Below are positions 48,079 to 56,521 of a stretch of 64,000 nt of DNA, one piece after another. This DNA is from Devosia oryziradicis (GTDB lineage Bacteria; Pseudomonadota; Alphaproteobacteria; Rhizobiales; Devosiaceae). The notes beneath the pieces were generated by a model, which saw nothing but the letters and a program-made list of their open reading frames with translations, was not told the DNA's origin and made no database searches. The stretch covers positions 620,001-684,000 of the forward strand of contig NZ_CP068047.1 of assembly GCF_016698645.1 (NCBI RefSeq). Reading direction: 5' to 3'. Position numbers and translations under genes: made by a program. Positions within the stretch are counted from its first letter, which is position 1. Every line of letters begins with the position of its first letter.

Positions 48079-48702
48079 TCAGCCGTTGAGCTTGGCCATG
48101 ACCTTCTCGACCCGCCTGCGCTTGCTCTCCTGCAGCATGGAGCCGACGCGTTCCCTGAGCACGGCAAGGAAGCCTGGCCGGGACTCCGGCGTCAGGACGG
48201 GGGCGATGGCTTCGGCATAGGTGGGAAACTGGTTGGGGGCGGCGGTGCGCAGGCGCTCGACCAGGATGGGCACGGCCAGGTCGCCATAACCCGCTCGCGC
48301 CAGCTTCACCAGGATGGAGTTGCAGTGATCCTTGGCGATGACCGAGCCCCTGTCTGCCGCCGCGATGATGGCCGGCAGTTCGGCCACCAGGTTGGCGGCG
48401 CGGCGCTCGGCCACCGTGTCGATCGCCGTCATGGCGCCCCAGACCTTGCGATTGTTGCCGCTGCGCAGGGCTTCCACGAAAACGGGGCATTGCTCGGCAA
48501 TCAACTCGGGCCGGCGGGCGCCGATCTCGTAGAGCACCTTGATCGCGTCATTGGCCTGCCGCGTCGGGCCCGAGCGCACGGCATTGGCAAGCTCGTTGAC
48601 CGCGGCAAGATCGTTGCGCGCCGCAATGTCTTCCGCCAGGTCGACATTGGGCTGTTCGTCCCGCCGGTCGAGTGCGCCGGCGAGCTTGTCGAGAACGGTC
48701 AT
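48079..48702 (-). CDS. Helical-repeat (HEAT-like) hypothetical protein
   Basis: A 207-residue all-helical soluble protein without cysteine clusters or membrane segments. Repeating helical pairs such as ARRPELIAEQCPVFVEAL, AANLVAELPAIIAAA and YGDLAVPILVERL look like HEAT/armadillo repeats, usually protein-binding scaffolds. It ends in a basic helix (QESKRRRVEKVMAKLNG). It lies 95 bases upstream of the 447-residue membrane protein on the same strand, so membership of one operon is possible. Confidence 0.7.
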   Translation of the reverse strand: MTVLDKLAGALDRRDEQPNVDLAEDIAARNDLAAVNELANAVRSGPTRQANDAIKVLYEIGARRPELIAEQCPVFVEALRSGNNRKVWGAMTAIDTVAERRAANLVAELPAIIAAADRGSVIAKDHCNSILVKLARAGYGDLAVPILVERLRTAAPNQFPTYAEAIAPVLTPESRPGFLAVLRERVGSMLQESKRRRVEKVMAKLNG

Positions 48703-48720
48703 TGGTGGCCTCTGGGTGAG

Positions 48721-48804
48721 ACCTCATGGTGAGCCCGTCGAACCACAAGGTCGGGCCCACTCATATTGCCACGACCTCGTCCTTCGACAAGCTCAGGATG
48801 AGGT
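48721..48804. repeat. Intergenic imperfect inverted repeat
   Basis: ACCTCAT (48721-48727) faces ATGAGGT (48798-48804), and inner GAGCCCGTCGAA faces TTCGACAAGCTC. This element with the words GTCGAACCAC and CCTTCGACAAGCTC is widespread between genes in alphaproteobacteria. It lies between deoD and the HEAT-like gene. Confidence 0.65.
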
Positions 48805-48825
48805 CTACTGGAGTTTTTGGCAGGC

Positions 48826-49536
48826 TCAAGTCTCCACCGCCACGTCAAGCGCCAGGCTCACCATTTCGCGGAGCGAGGTCTGGCGCTCGTTGGCGTCGAT
48901 CTCTTCCTTGGTGATGAGACAATCGGTCATGGTGCAGATGGTCAGCGCGCGAACACCGAAACGGGCGGCCAGGGTATAGAGGGCGGCGGCCTCCATCTCG
49001 ACGCCGATGACGCCGTGGTCGGGCAGCTTGTCGTAACCGGCAAAGCCATCGGCATGATAGAAGATGTCCGAGCTCAGCATATTGCCGGCGTGAAAGCGCA
49101 TCCCGGCCGCTTCGGCCTTTTCGGCGGCTGATCGCAGCAGGCCGAAATCGGCGATGGGCGCGAAATTATAGGCGCCGAAGCGGTCGCGCACGATGGCGCT
49201 GTCGGTCGAGGCGGCCTGCGCCAGCACCAGGTCGCGTACCCTGACCTTGGTGTTGAGGCCGCCGCAGGTGCCGACGCGGATCAGGGTCTTTAGGCCATAA
49301 ACGTTGATCAGCTCATGCACATAGATGGCGAGCGAGGGCTGGCCCATGCCCGTGGCCTGCACCGAAACGGGCTTGCCCTTCCAGGTGCCCGTAAAACCCA
49401 GGCAGTTGCGCACCGAATTGACCAGCCGCGCATCCTCGAGGAAGTTTTCGGCAATCCACTTGGCGCGAAGCGGATCGCCCGGCAGCAGCACGGCCTCGGC
49501 ATAATCGCCGGCCTTGGCATGGTTGTGAGGGGTCAT
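48826..49536 (-). CDS. deoD: Purine-nucleoside phosphorylase (DeoD type)
   Basis: A 236-residue trimer/hexamer-type enzyme that phosphorolyses purine nucleosides for salvage. AEAVLLPGDPLRAKWIAENFL binds phosphate; SVQATGMGQPSLAIYVHEL, RVGTCGGLN and GVIGVEMEAAALY (with the ribose-binding Glu) are canonical. No other nucleoside gene is adjacent. The 3' end is close to an intergenic repeat. Confidence 0.95.
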   Translation of the reverse strand: MTPHNHAKAGDYAEAVLLPGDPLRAKWIAENFLEDARLVNSVRNCLGFTGTWKGKPVSVQATGMGQPSLAIYVHELINVYGLKTLIRVGTCGGLNTKVRVRDLVLAQAASTDSAIVRDRFGAYNFAPIADFGLLRSAAEKAEAAGMRFHAGNMLSSDIFYHADGFAGYDKLPDHGVIGVEMEAAALYTLAARFGVRALTICTMTDCLITKEEIDANERQTSLREMVSLALDVAVET

Positions 49537-49671
49537 GGTCTGGTCCTTGAAATTTTGTCCGATTGGTCAAACCAATGCCATTGCGCGGCGCGCACTGCAA
49601 CCATGAGCGGTGCAACGTCTTGACCTCGACATATCTGAGGTCCATTTACGCTGCCGCACTGGAGAAATGCC

Positions 49672-50622
49672 ATGGTCGCCAAGATTTTCATCGACGGAGA
49701 AGCCGGAACCACGGGTCTGCAGATCCGCGAGCGCTTGGCCGGCCGTCGCGACCTCGAAGTGCTCTCGATTGCAGCTGACAAGCGCAAGGACCAGGACGAG
49801 CGCAAGCGGCTGCTCAACGCTGCCGACGTGGCGATCCTCTGCCTGCCCGACGATGCGGCAAAGCAAAGCGTGTCGCTGATCGAGAACGACAGCACGCGCG
49901 TCATCGACGCGTCGACGGCCTTCCGGGTCGATCCGAACTGGGTCTATGGCTTTGCCGAAATGGACAAGGGCCAGTCCGATGCCATCGCCAATGCGCGGTT
50001 CGTCGCCAATCCGGGCTGCTGGCCGCAGGGCCTGATCGGCACGGTGCGGCCGCTGATCGATGCCGGCATCCTGCCGACCAGCCATCCGGTGAGCTATAAC
50101 GGCATTTCCGGCTATACCGGCGGTGGCAAGCAGATGATCGCTGAGTATGAGGCAGCGAGCGAGGGCGCCAGCCATTTCATGCCCTATGGCCTCACCTTCC
50201 AGCACAAGCACGTGCCGGAAATGACGCGCTACACCAAGCTGGACAGTGCGCCGCTCTTTGTTCCCAGCGTGGGCGACTTTGCCCAGGGCATGACCACTTT
50301 CGTGCCGCTGCAGCTCGGTCAGCTCGGCAAGGTGCCCTCAGGCAAGGAGCTCCATGCGGCCATTGCCGACCACTATGCCGGTATCAAGGACAGCTTCGTC
50401 ACGGTCGCGCCCTACCAGGAGATCGCCAAGACCCCGGTGCTCGACCCGCAGGTGCATAACGATACCAACACCATGACCCTGCATGTCTTTGCCAATGACG
50501 CGCGCGCCCAGGCCGTGCTGGTGGCGGTCTACGACAATCTGGGCAAGGGCGCCTCGGGCGCCGCGGTGCAGAATCTCAACCTGATGCTGGGCGTCAGTGC
50601 CCGCGAAAGCCTGGCGGCTTAA
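49672..50622 (+). CDS. argC: N-acetyl-gamma-glutamyl-phosphate reductase (type 2)
   Basis: A 316-residue arginine-biosynthesis enzyme of the short, type-2 class found in alphaproteobacteria. IFIDGEAGTTGLQIRERL is the NADP fold. VANPGCWPQGLIGTV holds the catalytic cysteine. PVSYNGISGYTGGGK and FQHKHVPEM complete the active site. It is far from argG. The leuD leader begins about 50 bases after its stop. Confidence 0.95.
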   Translation: MVAKIFIDGEAGTTGLQIRERLAGRRDLEVLSIAADKRKDQDERKRLLNAADVAILCLPDDAAKQSVSLIENDSTRVIDASTAFRVDPNWVYGFAEMDKGQSDAIANARFVANPGCWPQGLIGTVRPLIDAGILPTSHPVSYNGISGYTGGGKQMIAEYEAASEGASHFMPYGLTFQHKHVPEMTRYTKLDSAPLFVPSVGDFAQGMTTFVPLQLGQLGKVPSGKELHAAIADHYAGIKDSFVTVAPYQEIAKTPVLDPQVHNDTNTMTLHVFANDARAQAVLVAVYDNLGKGASGAAVQNLNLMLGVSARESLAA

Positions 50623-50669
50623 GACCGCCCAGGCGCTCAGGCCGCACGTGAGAGAGAATTTGTGACCTT

Positions 50670-50742
50670 ACCGTACCCAAGAGTACGGTTCCGACTTGAC
50701 CCGAACCTCGCTTTGCGCAAAGACCGTTGGCAAAGCGAGGTT
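50670..50742 (+). promoter_or_regulatory. Two-hairpin leader of leuD covering its ribosome-binding site
   Basis: Hairpin 1 is ACCGTAC/GTACGGT (50670-50689). Hairpin 2 is a 13-bp perfect stem, AACCTCGCTTTGC (50704-50716) with GCAAAGCGAGGTT (50730-50742). The GCGAGG that serves as the leuD Shine-Dalgarno (seven bases before the ATG at 50748) is inside the 3' arm. Either it hides the site or hairpin 2 also ends argC transcription. The short TTT after it is weak for a terminator. Confidence 0.55.
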
Positions 50743-50747
50743 TCCTC

Positions 50748-51353
50748 ATGGACAAGTTCATCAGCCTGACCGGTGTCGCGGCGCCCCTGCCGATCATCAA
50801 TATCGACACCGACATGATCATCCCTAAGCAGTATCTCAAGACCATCAAGCGGACCGGCCTGGGCACCGCTCTGTTCAGCGAGATGCGCTACAACGAGGAT
50901 GGCAGCGAGAACCCGGATTTCGTCCTCAACAAGCCGGGTTACCGCCAGGCCAGCATCATCGTGGCGGGCGACAATTTCGGCTGTGGCTCGTCGCGCGAAC
51001 ACGCGCCGTGGGCGCTGCTCGATTTCGGCATCCGCTGCGTCATCTCAACCAGCTTTGCCGATATCTTCTACAATAACTGCTTCAAGAACGGCATCCTGCC
51101 CGTGGTGGTGAGCCCCGAGCAGCTCAAGCTGCTGCTCGACGATGCCGAGCGCGGCTCCAATGCGACGCTGACGGTGGACCTGGAATCGCAGACCATCAAG
51201 GGCCCCGATGGCGGCACGCTGCATTTCGACATCGACCCCGCCCGCAAGCAGATCCTGCTCGAAGGCCTCGACGACATCGCCGGCACGCTCAAGTCCGACC
51301 CCTCGATCACCAGCTTCGAAAGCAAGATGGCGGCTGACCGCCCCTGGCTCTGA
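50748..51353 (+). CDS. leuD: 3-isopropylmalate dehydratase small subunit
   Basis: A 201-residue subunit of the leucine-pathway isomerase; the [4Fe-4S] subunit LeuC is not in the window. [24 protein letters not shown] and [21 protein letters not shown] are the swivel-domain signatures. The start ATG is taken over an upstream in-frame TTG (50727) because the family starts MDKF. The gene is preceded by a stem-loop that covers the SD. A GNAT gene follows after five bases. Confidence 0.96.
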   Translation: MDKFISLTGVAAPLPIINIDTDMIIPKQYLKTIKRTGLGTALFSEMRYNEDGSENPDFVLNKPGYRQASIIVAGDNFGCGSSREHAPWALLDFGIRCVISTSFADIFYNNCFKNGILPVVVSPEQLKLLLDDAERGSNATLTVDLESQTIKGPDGGTLHFDIDPARKQILLEGLDDIAGTLKSDPSITSFESKMAADRPWL

Positions 51354-51358
51354 GCCGA

Positions 51359-51787
51359 ATGGTCGAGATCGTCTATGAGCCTGAGCTGAAGCCCGAAAGC
51401 CGCCAGGCCGTGGTCGACGGTCTGGTGGCGTTCAATCGCGCCCAGACGCCGGGGTTTGCGGGTCCGTTTGCCAATATCGGGCTCTTGCTCAAGCATCCGG
51501 AAACCGGGGAGGCCGATGGCGGCCTCACCGGCCGGATCAGCTTCGGCTGGCTGTTTGTCGAGCTGCTCTTCGTGCCCGAGCGACTGCGCGGGCAGGGGGT
51601 TGGCCGGCAGTTGATGGAGCGGGCCGAAGCCGTTGCGCGCGAGCATGGCTGCGCTGGCATCTGGCTCGATACCTTCACCTTTCAGGCGCCGGGCTTCTAC
51701 CGGAAGCTGGGCTATGCCGTGTTCGGCGAAATCCCCGATTATCCCCCCGGCGCGAGCCGGTTCTTTCTCTCCAAGCGATTGAGTTGA
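51359..51787 (+). CDS. GNAT-family N-acetyltransferase
   Basis: A 142-residue GNAT fold. FVELLFVPERLRGQGVGRQLMERAEAVAREHG is motif A with the acetyl-CoA pyrophosphate loop (RGQGVG). IWLDTFTFQAPGFYRKLGYAVFGE is motif B. The acceptor is unknown. It begins five bases after leuD and is followed by a RidA gene, so the three probably share a transcript. Confidence 0.9.
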   Translation: MVEIVYEPELKPESRQAVVDGLVAFNRAQTPGFAGPFANIGLLLKHPETGEADGGLTGRISFGWLFVELLFVPERLRGQGVGRQLMERAEAVAREHGCAGIWLDTFTFQAPGFYRKLGYAVFGEIPDYPPGASRFFLSKRLS

Positions 51788-51789
51788 CC

Positions 51790-52179
51790 ATGGTCCAGCG
51801 CGTCTCCACCGGCTCCCCCTTCGAGGCCACCTTCGGCTATTCCCGTGCGGTCCGGCACCAGGACACCGTCTATGTTTCGGGGACGACGGGCTACGACTAT
51901 GCCACCATGACCATGCCCGATGATGTCGGCCAGCAGGCGGCCAATGCACTGGCGACCATCGACAAGGCGCTCAAGGAAGCCGGCTCGTCGATCCAGGACA
52001 CGGTGCGCGTGGTCTATTATGTGGGCGACCGCAACGATGTCGATGCCGTGGTCAAGGCGGTCGGTCCCGTGTTCAAGGACATCCGCCCGGCTGCCTCGAT
52101 GCTCATCGTGCAGATGATCGAGCCGGGCATGAAGATCGAGATCGAAGTCACCGCCCGGATCGGCGCGGCCAGTTCCTGA
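51790..52179 (+). CDS. RidA/YjgF-family enamine/imine deaminase
   Basis: A 129-residue protein with the RidA core: FGYSRAVRHQDTVYVSGTTGYD, VGQQAANALATIDKALKEAGSSIQDTVRVVYYV, and FKDIRPAASMLIVQ (the arginine that binds the substrate carboxylate). RidA proteins hydrolyse reactive enamines from PLP enzymes, including those arising near branched-chain amino-acid synthesis, so the leuD neighbourhood fits. ATG 51790 is used; a TTG at 51784 overlaps the GNAT stop and is an alternative start. Confidence 0.9.
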   Translation: MVQRVSTGSPFEATFGYSRAVRHQDTVYVSGTTGYDYATMTMPDDVGQQAANALATIDKALKEAGSSIQDTVRVVYYVGDRNDVDAVVKAVGPVFKDIRPAASMLIVQMIEPGMKIEIEVTARIGAASS

Positions 52180-53403
52180 TCAGCCGGTACGACGCGAACC
52201 GCGACGGCGCTGGCTGACTGTCGGCTCCGCCTCGCGCCGGGTGAGCAGATCCGGGCTGGCGACGCAGACGCGGTCCCGCCCGCCTTTCTTGGCCTCGTAC
52301 AGTGCTGCGTCGCTGCGGCGCAGCAGGTCCGAGAGGCTATCGCCCTCCTGCAACTGCGCAACACCGAAACTGGCGCTGACGCGCAGGTCCGGCCCGAGGC
52401 TGGCGATGGATAGTCCAGAAAAGCCGGCGCGCACGCCCTCGGCATAGAGCCGGGCGGCGGACAGGTTGGCGCCGGGAATGAACACGCCGAACTCCTCGCC
52501 GCCGAGCCGGCCGACCACGGCACGCTCGCTGGCGGTCGCGCTCAGAACGGTCGCAAAGGCCATGATCACCTGGTCGCCCGCGGCGTGACCATAGGTGTCG
52601 TTGATGACCTTGAAATGATCGAGGTCGGCCACCACCATGGTGCCGGGCACGCCGGCCCGCAGCGTCGTGGTCAGCAGTTTGCCCGCCCGTTCCTCGAAGC
52701 CGCGTCGGTTGAGCAGACCGGACAGCTTGTCGGTCTCGGAACGCGCCGACATTTCGGCCATGGCGTCGCGCACGATGATCAGCAGCATCACCAGGCCATT
52801 GGCCATCAGCAGCATGGCGCCGGCGCTCTGGGAAATGGCGGCGTAGGTCGAGCCCATATAGGCTTGTGGCGTAGCACCTGACCCCAGCATGGTGGCGAGG
52901 AACGGCTTGAGCAGGAAATAGAAACTGCTGGCGGCAAACAGCAGCAATAGCGCCAGGTCCAGCGACTTGCGGTGGCGGTAGCGCAGGATGGTTGCCACCC
53001 CGACTGCCTGCACCAGGGCATAGGGCGCCTGGTAGAGCACGTTGCGCAGCAGCGACGCGCGCGGCATGTCCAGGATAAGGATGTTGACCACGAGCGAGGC
53101 GACCAGGACGGCGGCCAGCGTGCGCCAAGGCGGGTTGATGCGGTAATGCCGGGCCAGGCCGATCACGCACAAGGCCAGGGCCAGCAGGACCGCTGCGAAA
53201 ATCGCGACCTGCACGGGCCGCGGCTCGGCCTGCGATGGCAGCACGAATTCCAGGGCCGGATTGAGCAGGCCGACGCCATAGGCCATGGCCAACCAGCGGG
53301 CGCCCAGGGCTGAGCGGGCATAGGCCGCCACCACGCCAAAGGAGGTGGCGAAAATGAACGCAATGAACAGGTTGATTGCCAGAACGAAGGCGGCAGCGCT
53401 CAT
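52180..53403 (-). CDS. Membrane diguanylate cyclase
   Basis: A 407-residue protein. The N-terminal 220 residues hold about seven hydrophobic helices. The C-terminal GGDEF domain begins DKLSGLLNRRGFEERAGKLL; MVVADLDHFKVINDTYGHAAGD is the metal site and GGEEF the signature, so cyclase activity is plausible. The residues five upstream of GGEEF are SERA, so no RxxD inhibitory site. No EAL domain. It is convergent with the RidA gene, with no space between stop codons. Confidence 0.92.
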   Translation of the reverse strand: MSAAAFVLAINLFIAFIFATSFGVVAAYARSALGARWLAMAYGVGLLNPALEFVLPSQAEPRPVQVAIFAAVLLALALCVIGLARHYRINPPWRTLAAVLVASLVVNILILDMPRASLLRNVLYQAPYALVQAVGVATILRYRHRKSLDLALLLLFAASSFYFLLKPFLATMLGSGATPQAYMGSTYAAISQSAGAMLLMANGLVMLLIIVRDAMAEMSARSETDKLSGLLNRRGFEERAGKLLTTTLRAGVPGTMVVADLDHFKVINDTYGHAAGDQVIMAFATVLSATASERAVVGRLGGEEFGVFIPGANLSAARLYAEGVRAGFSGLSIASLGPDLRVSASFGVAQLQEGDSLSDLLRRSDAALYEAKKGGRDRVCVASPDLLTRREAEPTVSQRRRGSRRTG

Positions 53404-53511
53404 GGCACGATCCGAAACGTCAATTCCGCGAATGATAGCGACAGGGGCAGAACGAGAGGTTAACCGGATGCGAAGTTTGTGCGGCCATCGACGTGCTCGC
53501 CGTCCTGCGTG

Positions 53512-54522
53512 TCACCCGCGCGGCTCGACGTCAAACGCCTGGGCGATCAGCGCGTAACTACGCCGCCGCAGCGCGTAGCTGTGTACTGTGGTGGTGATCA
53601 TCACCTCGTCGGCGCCACAGCTCTCGGCTTTTTCGGCGGTGGCGTCGCGCACCGTCTGCGGCGAGCCGACGATCCACAGAGTCGATTGGTGGTCGATGAC
53701 GCTCTGCTGCTGCGCGGTCAGTATGCGGGCATGGGCGTCTTCGGGCGCCATGAGCTTGCGCTGCTCTCCCGTGGTGAAGAGGGCCCAGCTGACCGCCTGC
53801 GAGCGCGAGAGGTATTGGGCCTCCTCGTCCGTCGGGGCGCAGATGGCGGAGACGCAGAGCATGGTGCGTGGCTTGCTGAAGGCTTCGGTCGCCCGGAAGG
53901 CATAGCGGTAGGCCTCGAAGGCCGGGGCAGGGGGCGTGTGGCTGAAATGGGCGGCAAAGGCATAGCCGATGCCCAGTTGGCCGGCCGCCTGGGCGCTGGC
54001 GCCCGATGAGCCGAGCAGCCACATCGGCGGCAAGCGGATGCCGCCGGGCGAAACCGGGACGCGCGAAAACGGGTGGTCTGGTGGGAAGCTGTCCTCGTCG
54101 AAGGCCATCAGCTCGGCGAGATAGGTCGAAAACTCCTCGCCGCCGCCGCTGCGCAATGCGCGCATGGCATAGCCGTCGCCACCCGGTGCGCGGCCGATGC
54201 CCAGGTCGATACGACCCGGAAACAGGCCCTCGAGCGTGCGATAGGCTTCCGCGATGCGCAGTGGCGCATGGTTGAGCAGCATGACGCCGCCCGAGCCGAC
54301 GCGGATGGACTTGGTGTGCGCCGCGGCACTGCCGATGAGGATTTCGGGCACCGACGAGGCGATCGAGGGCATGCCGTGATGCTCGGCATACCAAAGGCGC
54401 GTATAGCCCAGCCGGTCGGCCTCCTGCGCCAGGCGGATGGTTTCGGCCATGGCCTCAGCCGTACTGGTGCCCTCGGCAATGGGGGCAAGATCCTGCAGCG
54501 ACAGGGCGAAGGGAGCGGCCAT
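53512..54522 (-). CDS. LLM-class flavin-dependent oxidoreductase
   Basis: A 336-residue luciferase-like monooxygenase. FALSLQDLAPIAEGTS, AQEADRLGYTRLWYAEHHGMP and VGSGGVMLLNHAPLRIAEAYRTLEGLFPGRIDLGIGRAPGG are typical of the MsnO8-type group (long-chain bacterial-luciferase fold). It would use reduced FMN and oxygen; the substrate is unknown. The ATG at 54522 with AAGGA nine bases upstream is preferred over an in-frame TTG at 54528. It is divergent from the PagL-like gene. Confidence 0.92.
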   Translation of the reverse strand: MAAPFALSLQDLAPIAEGTSTAEAMAETIRLAQEADRLGYTRLWYAEHHGMPSIASSVPEILIGSAAAHTKSIRVGSGGVMLLNHAPLRIAEAYRTLEGLFPGRIDLGIGRAPGGDGYAMRALRSGGGEEFSTYLAELMAFDEDSFPPDHPFSRVPVSPGGIRLPPMWLLGSSGASAQAAGQLGIGYAFAAHFSHTPPAPAFEAYRYAFRATEAFSKPRTMLCVSAICAPTDEEAQYLSRSQAVSWALFTTGEQRKLMAPEDAHARILTAQQQSVIDHQSTLWIVGSPQTVRDATAEKAESCGADEVMITTTVHSYALRRRSYALIAQAFDVEPRG

Positions 54523-54706
54523 GGGCAAAGTCCTTGTTTGGCAATCACAGCGTTGCTTTGCAATTGCCGCCTTCTATCGGCAAATTGCGATGAAAGCGAG
54601 ACGTCCCGTGCCCTCGTTAGCAACTCGTTCATTGCAATTTTAGCTAAATCTTGCCGATCAGGCGTCCTGACCGCTCAATCGGAGATTGATGGCCAGGAGC
54701 AGTCCC

Positions 54707-55264
54707 ATGCGCAGCATTCTTTCACGCCTCGCTCTCGTTCTGGCCCTGCTGCTGCTCGCTGCCCCGGCGCAGGCGCAGTTCAACCTCCTGCCCGAAGTCC
54801 GTGCGGGGGTGGGTGTCCGCGGCATCGAGGCGGGGGGCAACCTGCTCGATCCCAACAGGATCGGCGATGCCAATGTCGAACTGCTGTTTGCCGTGCCCGA
54901 CCTCAATGCCTGGACCGTCATCGGCGAGCTGCGGCCGCATCTGGGGGCCACCATGAGCTTCCGCGGCCAGGATAGCTACGGCTATGCGGGGCTGAGCTGG
55001 ACCTTCCAGGCGCCGGTGCTGCCGGTATTCGTCGAGGCCAGTGCAGGCGGCGTGGTCCGCTCGTCCATGTTCAGCGCCCCGCAGAATGCGCCGGCGCGCA
55101 ATTTCGGTTGCGGCGTCGGCCTCAGGCTCGCGGGCAGCGTGGGCGTCAACCTGCCGCTCGCGACCACGCTCATGGCAACCGTCGAGCACCTGCCCGATTT
55201 CGGCACCTGTGGCGTGGCAAGGGCGAACACGAATGTGGGGCTGCGGCTGGGGTGGCGATTCTAG
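54707..55264 (+). CDS. PagL-like outer-membrane protein (lipid A deacylase fold)
   Basis: A 185-residue protein with a signal peptide (MRSILSRLALVLALLLLAAPAQA). The remainder is beta-strand-rich and ends NTNVGLRLGWRF with terminal phenylalanine. The layout TVEHLPDFGTCGVARANTNVG matches the C-terminal active-site strand of acyloxyacyl hydrolases, whose catalytic histidine is normally followed by x-Ser. Here the serine position is proline, so lipid A deacylase activity is doubtful. AGGAG is seven bases before the ATG; upstream in-frame TTG/ATG at 54686-54689 are alternatives. Confidence 0.7.
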   Translation: MRSILSRLALVLALLLLAAPAQAQFNLLPEVRAGVGVRGIEAGGNLLDPNRIGDANVELLFAVPDLNAWTVIGELRPHLGATMSFRGQDSYGYAGLSWTFQAPVLPVFVEASAGGVVRSSMFSAPQNAPARNFGCGVGLRLAGSVGVNLPLATTLMATVEHLPDFGTCGVARANTNVGLRLGWRF

Positions 55265-55297
55265 TTCTTCATCTCTCGCCGAAGGGGGGCACGAAAG

Positions 55298-56494
55298 CTA
55301 AGCCGCCTGACCTGCCGCCCAGCCGCTGGCCCAGGCCCACTGGAAATTGTAGCCGCCCAGCCAGCCGGTGACGTCGACCACTTCACCGACAAAGAACAGG
55401 CCGGGCACATTGCGTGCGGCCAGGGTCTTGGCATCGAGGTCGCGGGTGTCGACGCCCCCCAACGTGACTTCGGCGGTGCGGTAGCCCTCCGAACCGACGG
55501 GCTTGAGCGTCCAGGCCTTGAGCATCGCCTCCACGGCCGCCAGCTTCTTGTCGGAAAAATCGCCGATCATGCCCGGAAGGGCGAGCTCGTCGGCCAACAG
55601 CTGCGCCAGTTTCTTGGGCAGCAGGCCGCCCAGCACCGTCTGCAGCTGCAGCTTGGGATTGGCCTTGCGGACTGCGCGGATCGCCTCGCCGGCGTCCTGG
55701 TGCGGCAGCAGGTCGACCGCAATGGGGTCGCCTTCGCGCCAATAGGATGAAATCTGCAGGATGGCCGGACCGCTGAGGCCGCGATGGGTGAAGAGCAGCG
55801 CCTCCTCGAATGCCGTCCTGCCGTGGCTGACAATGGCATCGGTGGCGATGCCGCTGAGGTCCTTGAGCCTTTCGAGTGCGCCGGTCTCAAAGGTCAGCGG
55901 CACGAGGCCCGGCCGGGTTTCGGTGAGCCGCAGGCCGAACTGGGTGGCGAGCTGGTAGCCCAGGCCGGTGGCGCCCATCTTGGGGATGGACTTGCCGCCG
56001 GTGGCGACGACCAGGCTGTCGCAGGTGATCGAACTCGTCGTCAGCCGCAGTTCAAAACCGTCGCCGCTCTCGTCGCGACCCACCGCCTCCACCCCGGTTT
56101 CGAGCACCAGGGTCACGCCGGCCCGTCGCATTTCGTCTAGCAGCATGGTGTTGATCTGCGTGGCCGGCCCGTCGCAGAACAGCTGGCCCAGCGTCTTTTC
56201 GTGGTAGGCGATGCCATGCGCCTCGACCAGCGCGATGAACATGTCGGGCGTATAGCGGGACAGGGCGGAGAGCGCGAAGCGCGGATTCTGGCTGAGGAAC
56301 CTGTCGCGGCCCTTGTCCGCCGTCGCATTGATATTGGTGAAGTTGCAACGGCCGCCACCGGAGATGCGGATCTTCTCGCCGGCATATTTGGCGTGGTCGA
56401 CCACCAGCACCTGCCGCCCGCGCTTGCCGGCCTCGATGGCCGCCATCATGCCGGCGGCACCAGCGCCCAGTACTACGACATCATAATGGGGCAT
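55298..56494 (-). CDS. HI0933-family FAD-dependent flavoprotein
   Basis: A 398-residue soluble flavoprotein with FAD-binding DVVVLGAGAAGMMAAIEAGKRG near the N-terminus, KIRISGGGRCNFTN typical of the HI0933/BaiN group, CDSLVVATGGKSIPKMGATGLGYQLA, and the C-terminal TLGGVDTRDLDAKTLAARNVPGLFFVGEVVDVTGWLGGYNFQWAW. The family includes oxidoreductases of unknown physiological substrate. It is 27 bases ahead of the OMP gene on the same strand. Confidence 0.93.
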   Translation of the reverse strand: MPHYDVVVLGAGAAGMMAAIEAGKRGRQVLVVDHAKYAGEKIRISGGGRCNFTNINATADKGRDRFLSQNPRFALSALSRYTPDMFIALVEAHGIAYHEKTLGQLFCDGPATQINTMLLDEMRRAGVTLVLETGVEAVGRDESGDGFELRLTTSSITCDSLVVATGGKSIPKMGATGLGYQLATQFGLRLTETRPGLVPLTFETGALERLKDLSGIATDAIVSHGRTAFEEALLFTHRGLSGPAILQISSYWREGDPIAVDLLPHQDAGEAIRAVRKANPKLQLQTVLGGLLPKKLAQLLADELALPGMIGDFSDKKLAAVEAMLKAWTLKPVGSEGYRTAEVTLGGVDTRDLDAKTLAARNVPGLFFVGEVVDVTGWLGGYNFQWAWASGWAAGQAA

Positions 56495-56521
56495 GCTGGC
56501 TCCTTGGCTGGAGCCCGCCTC

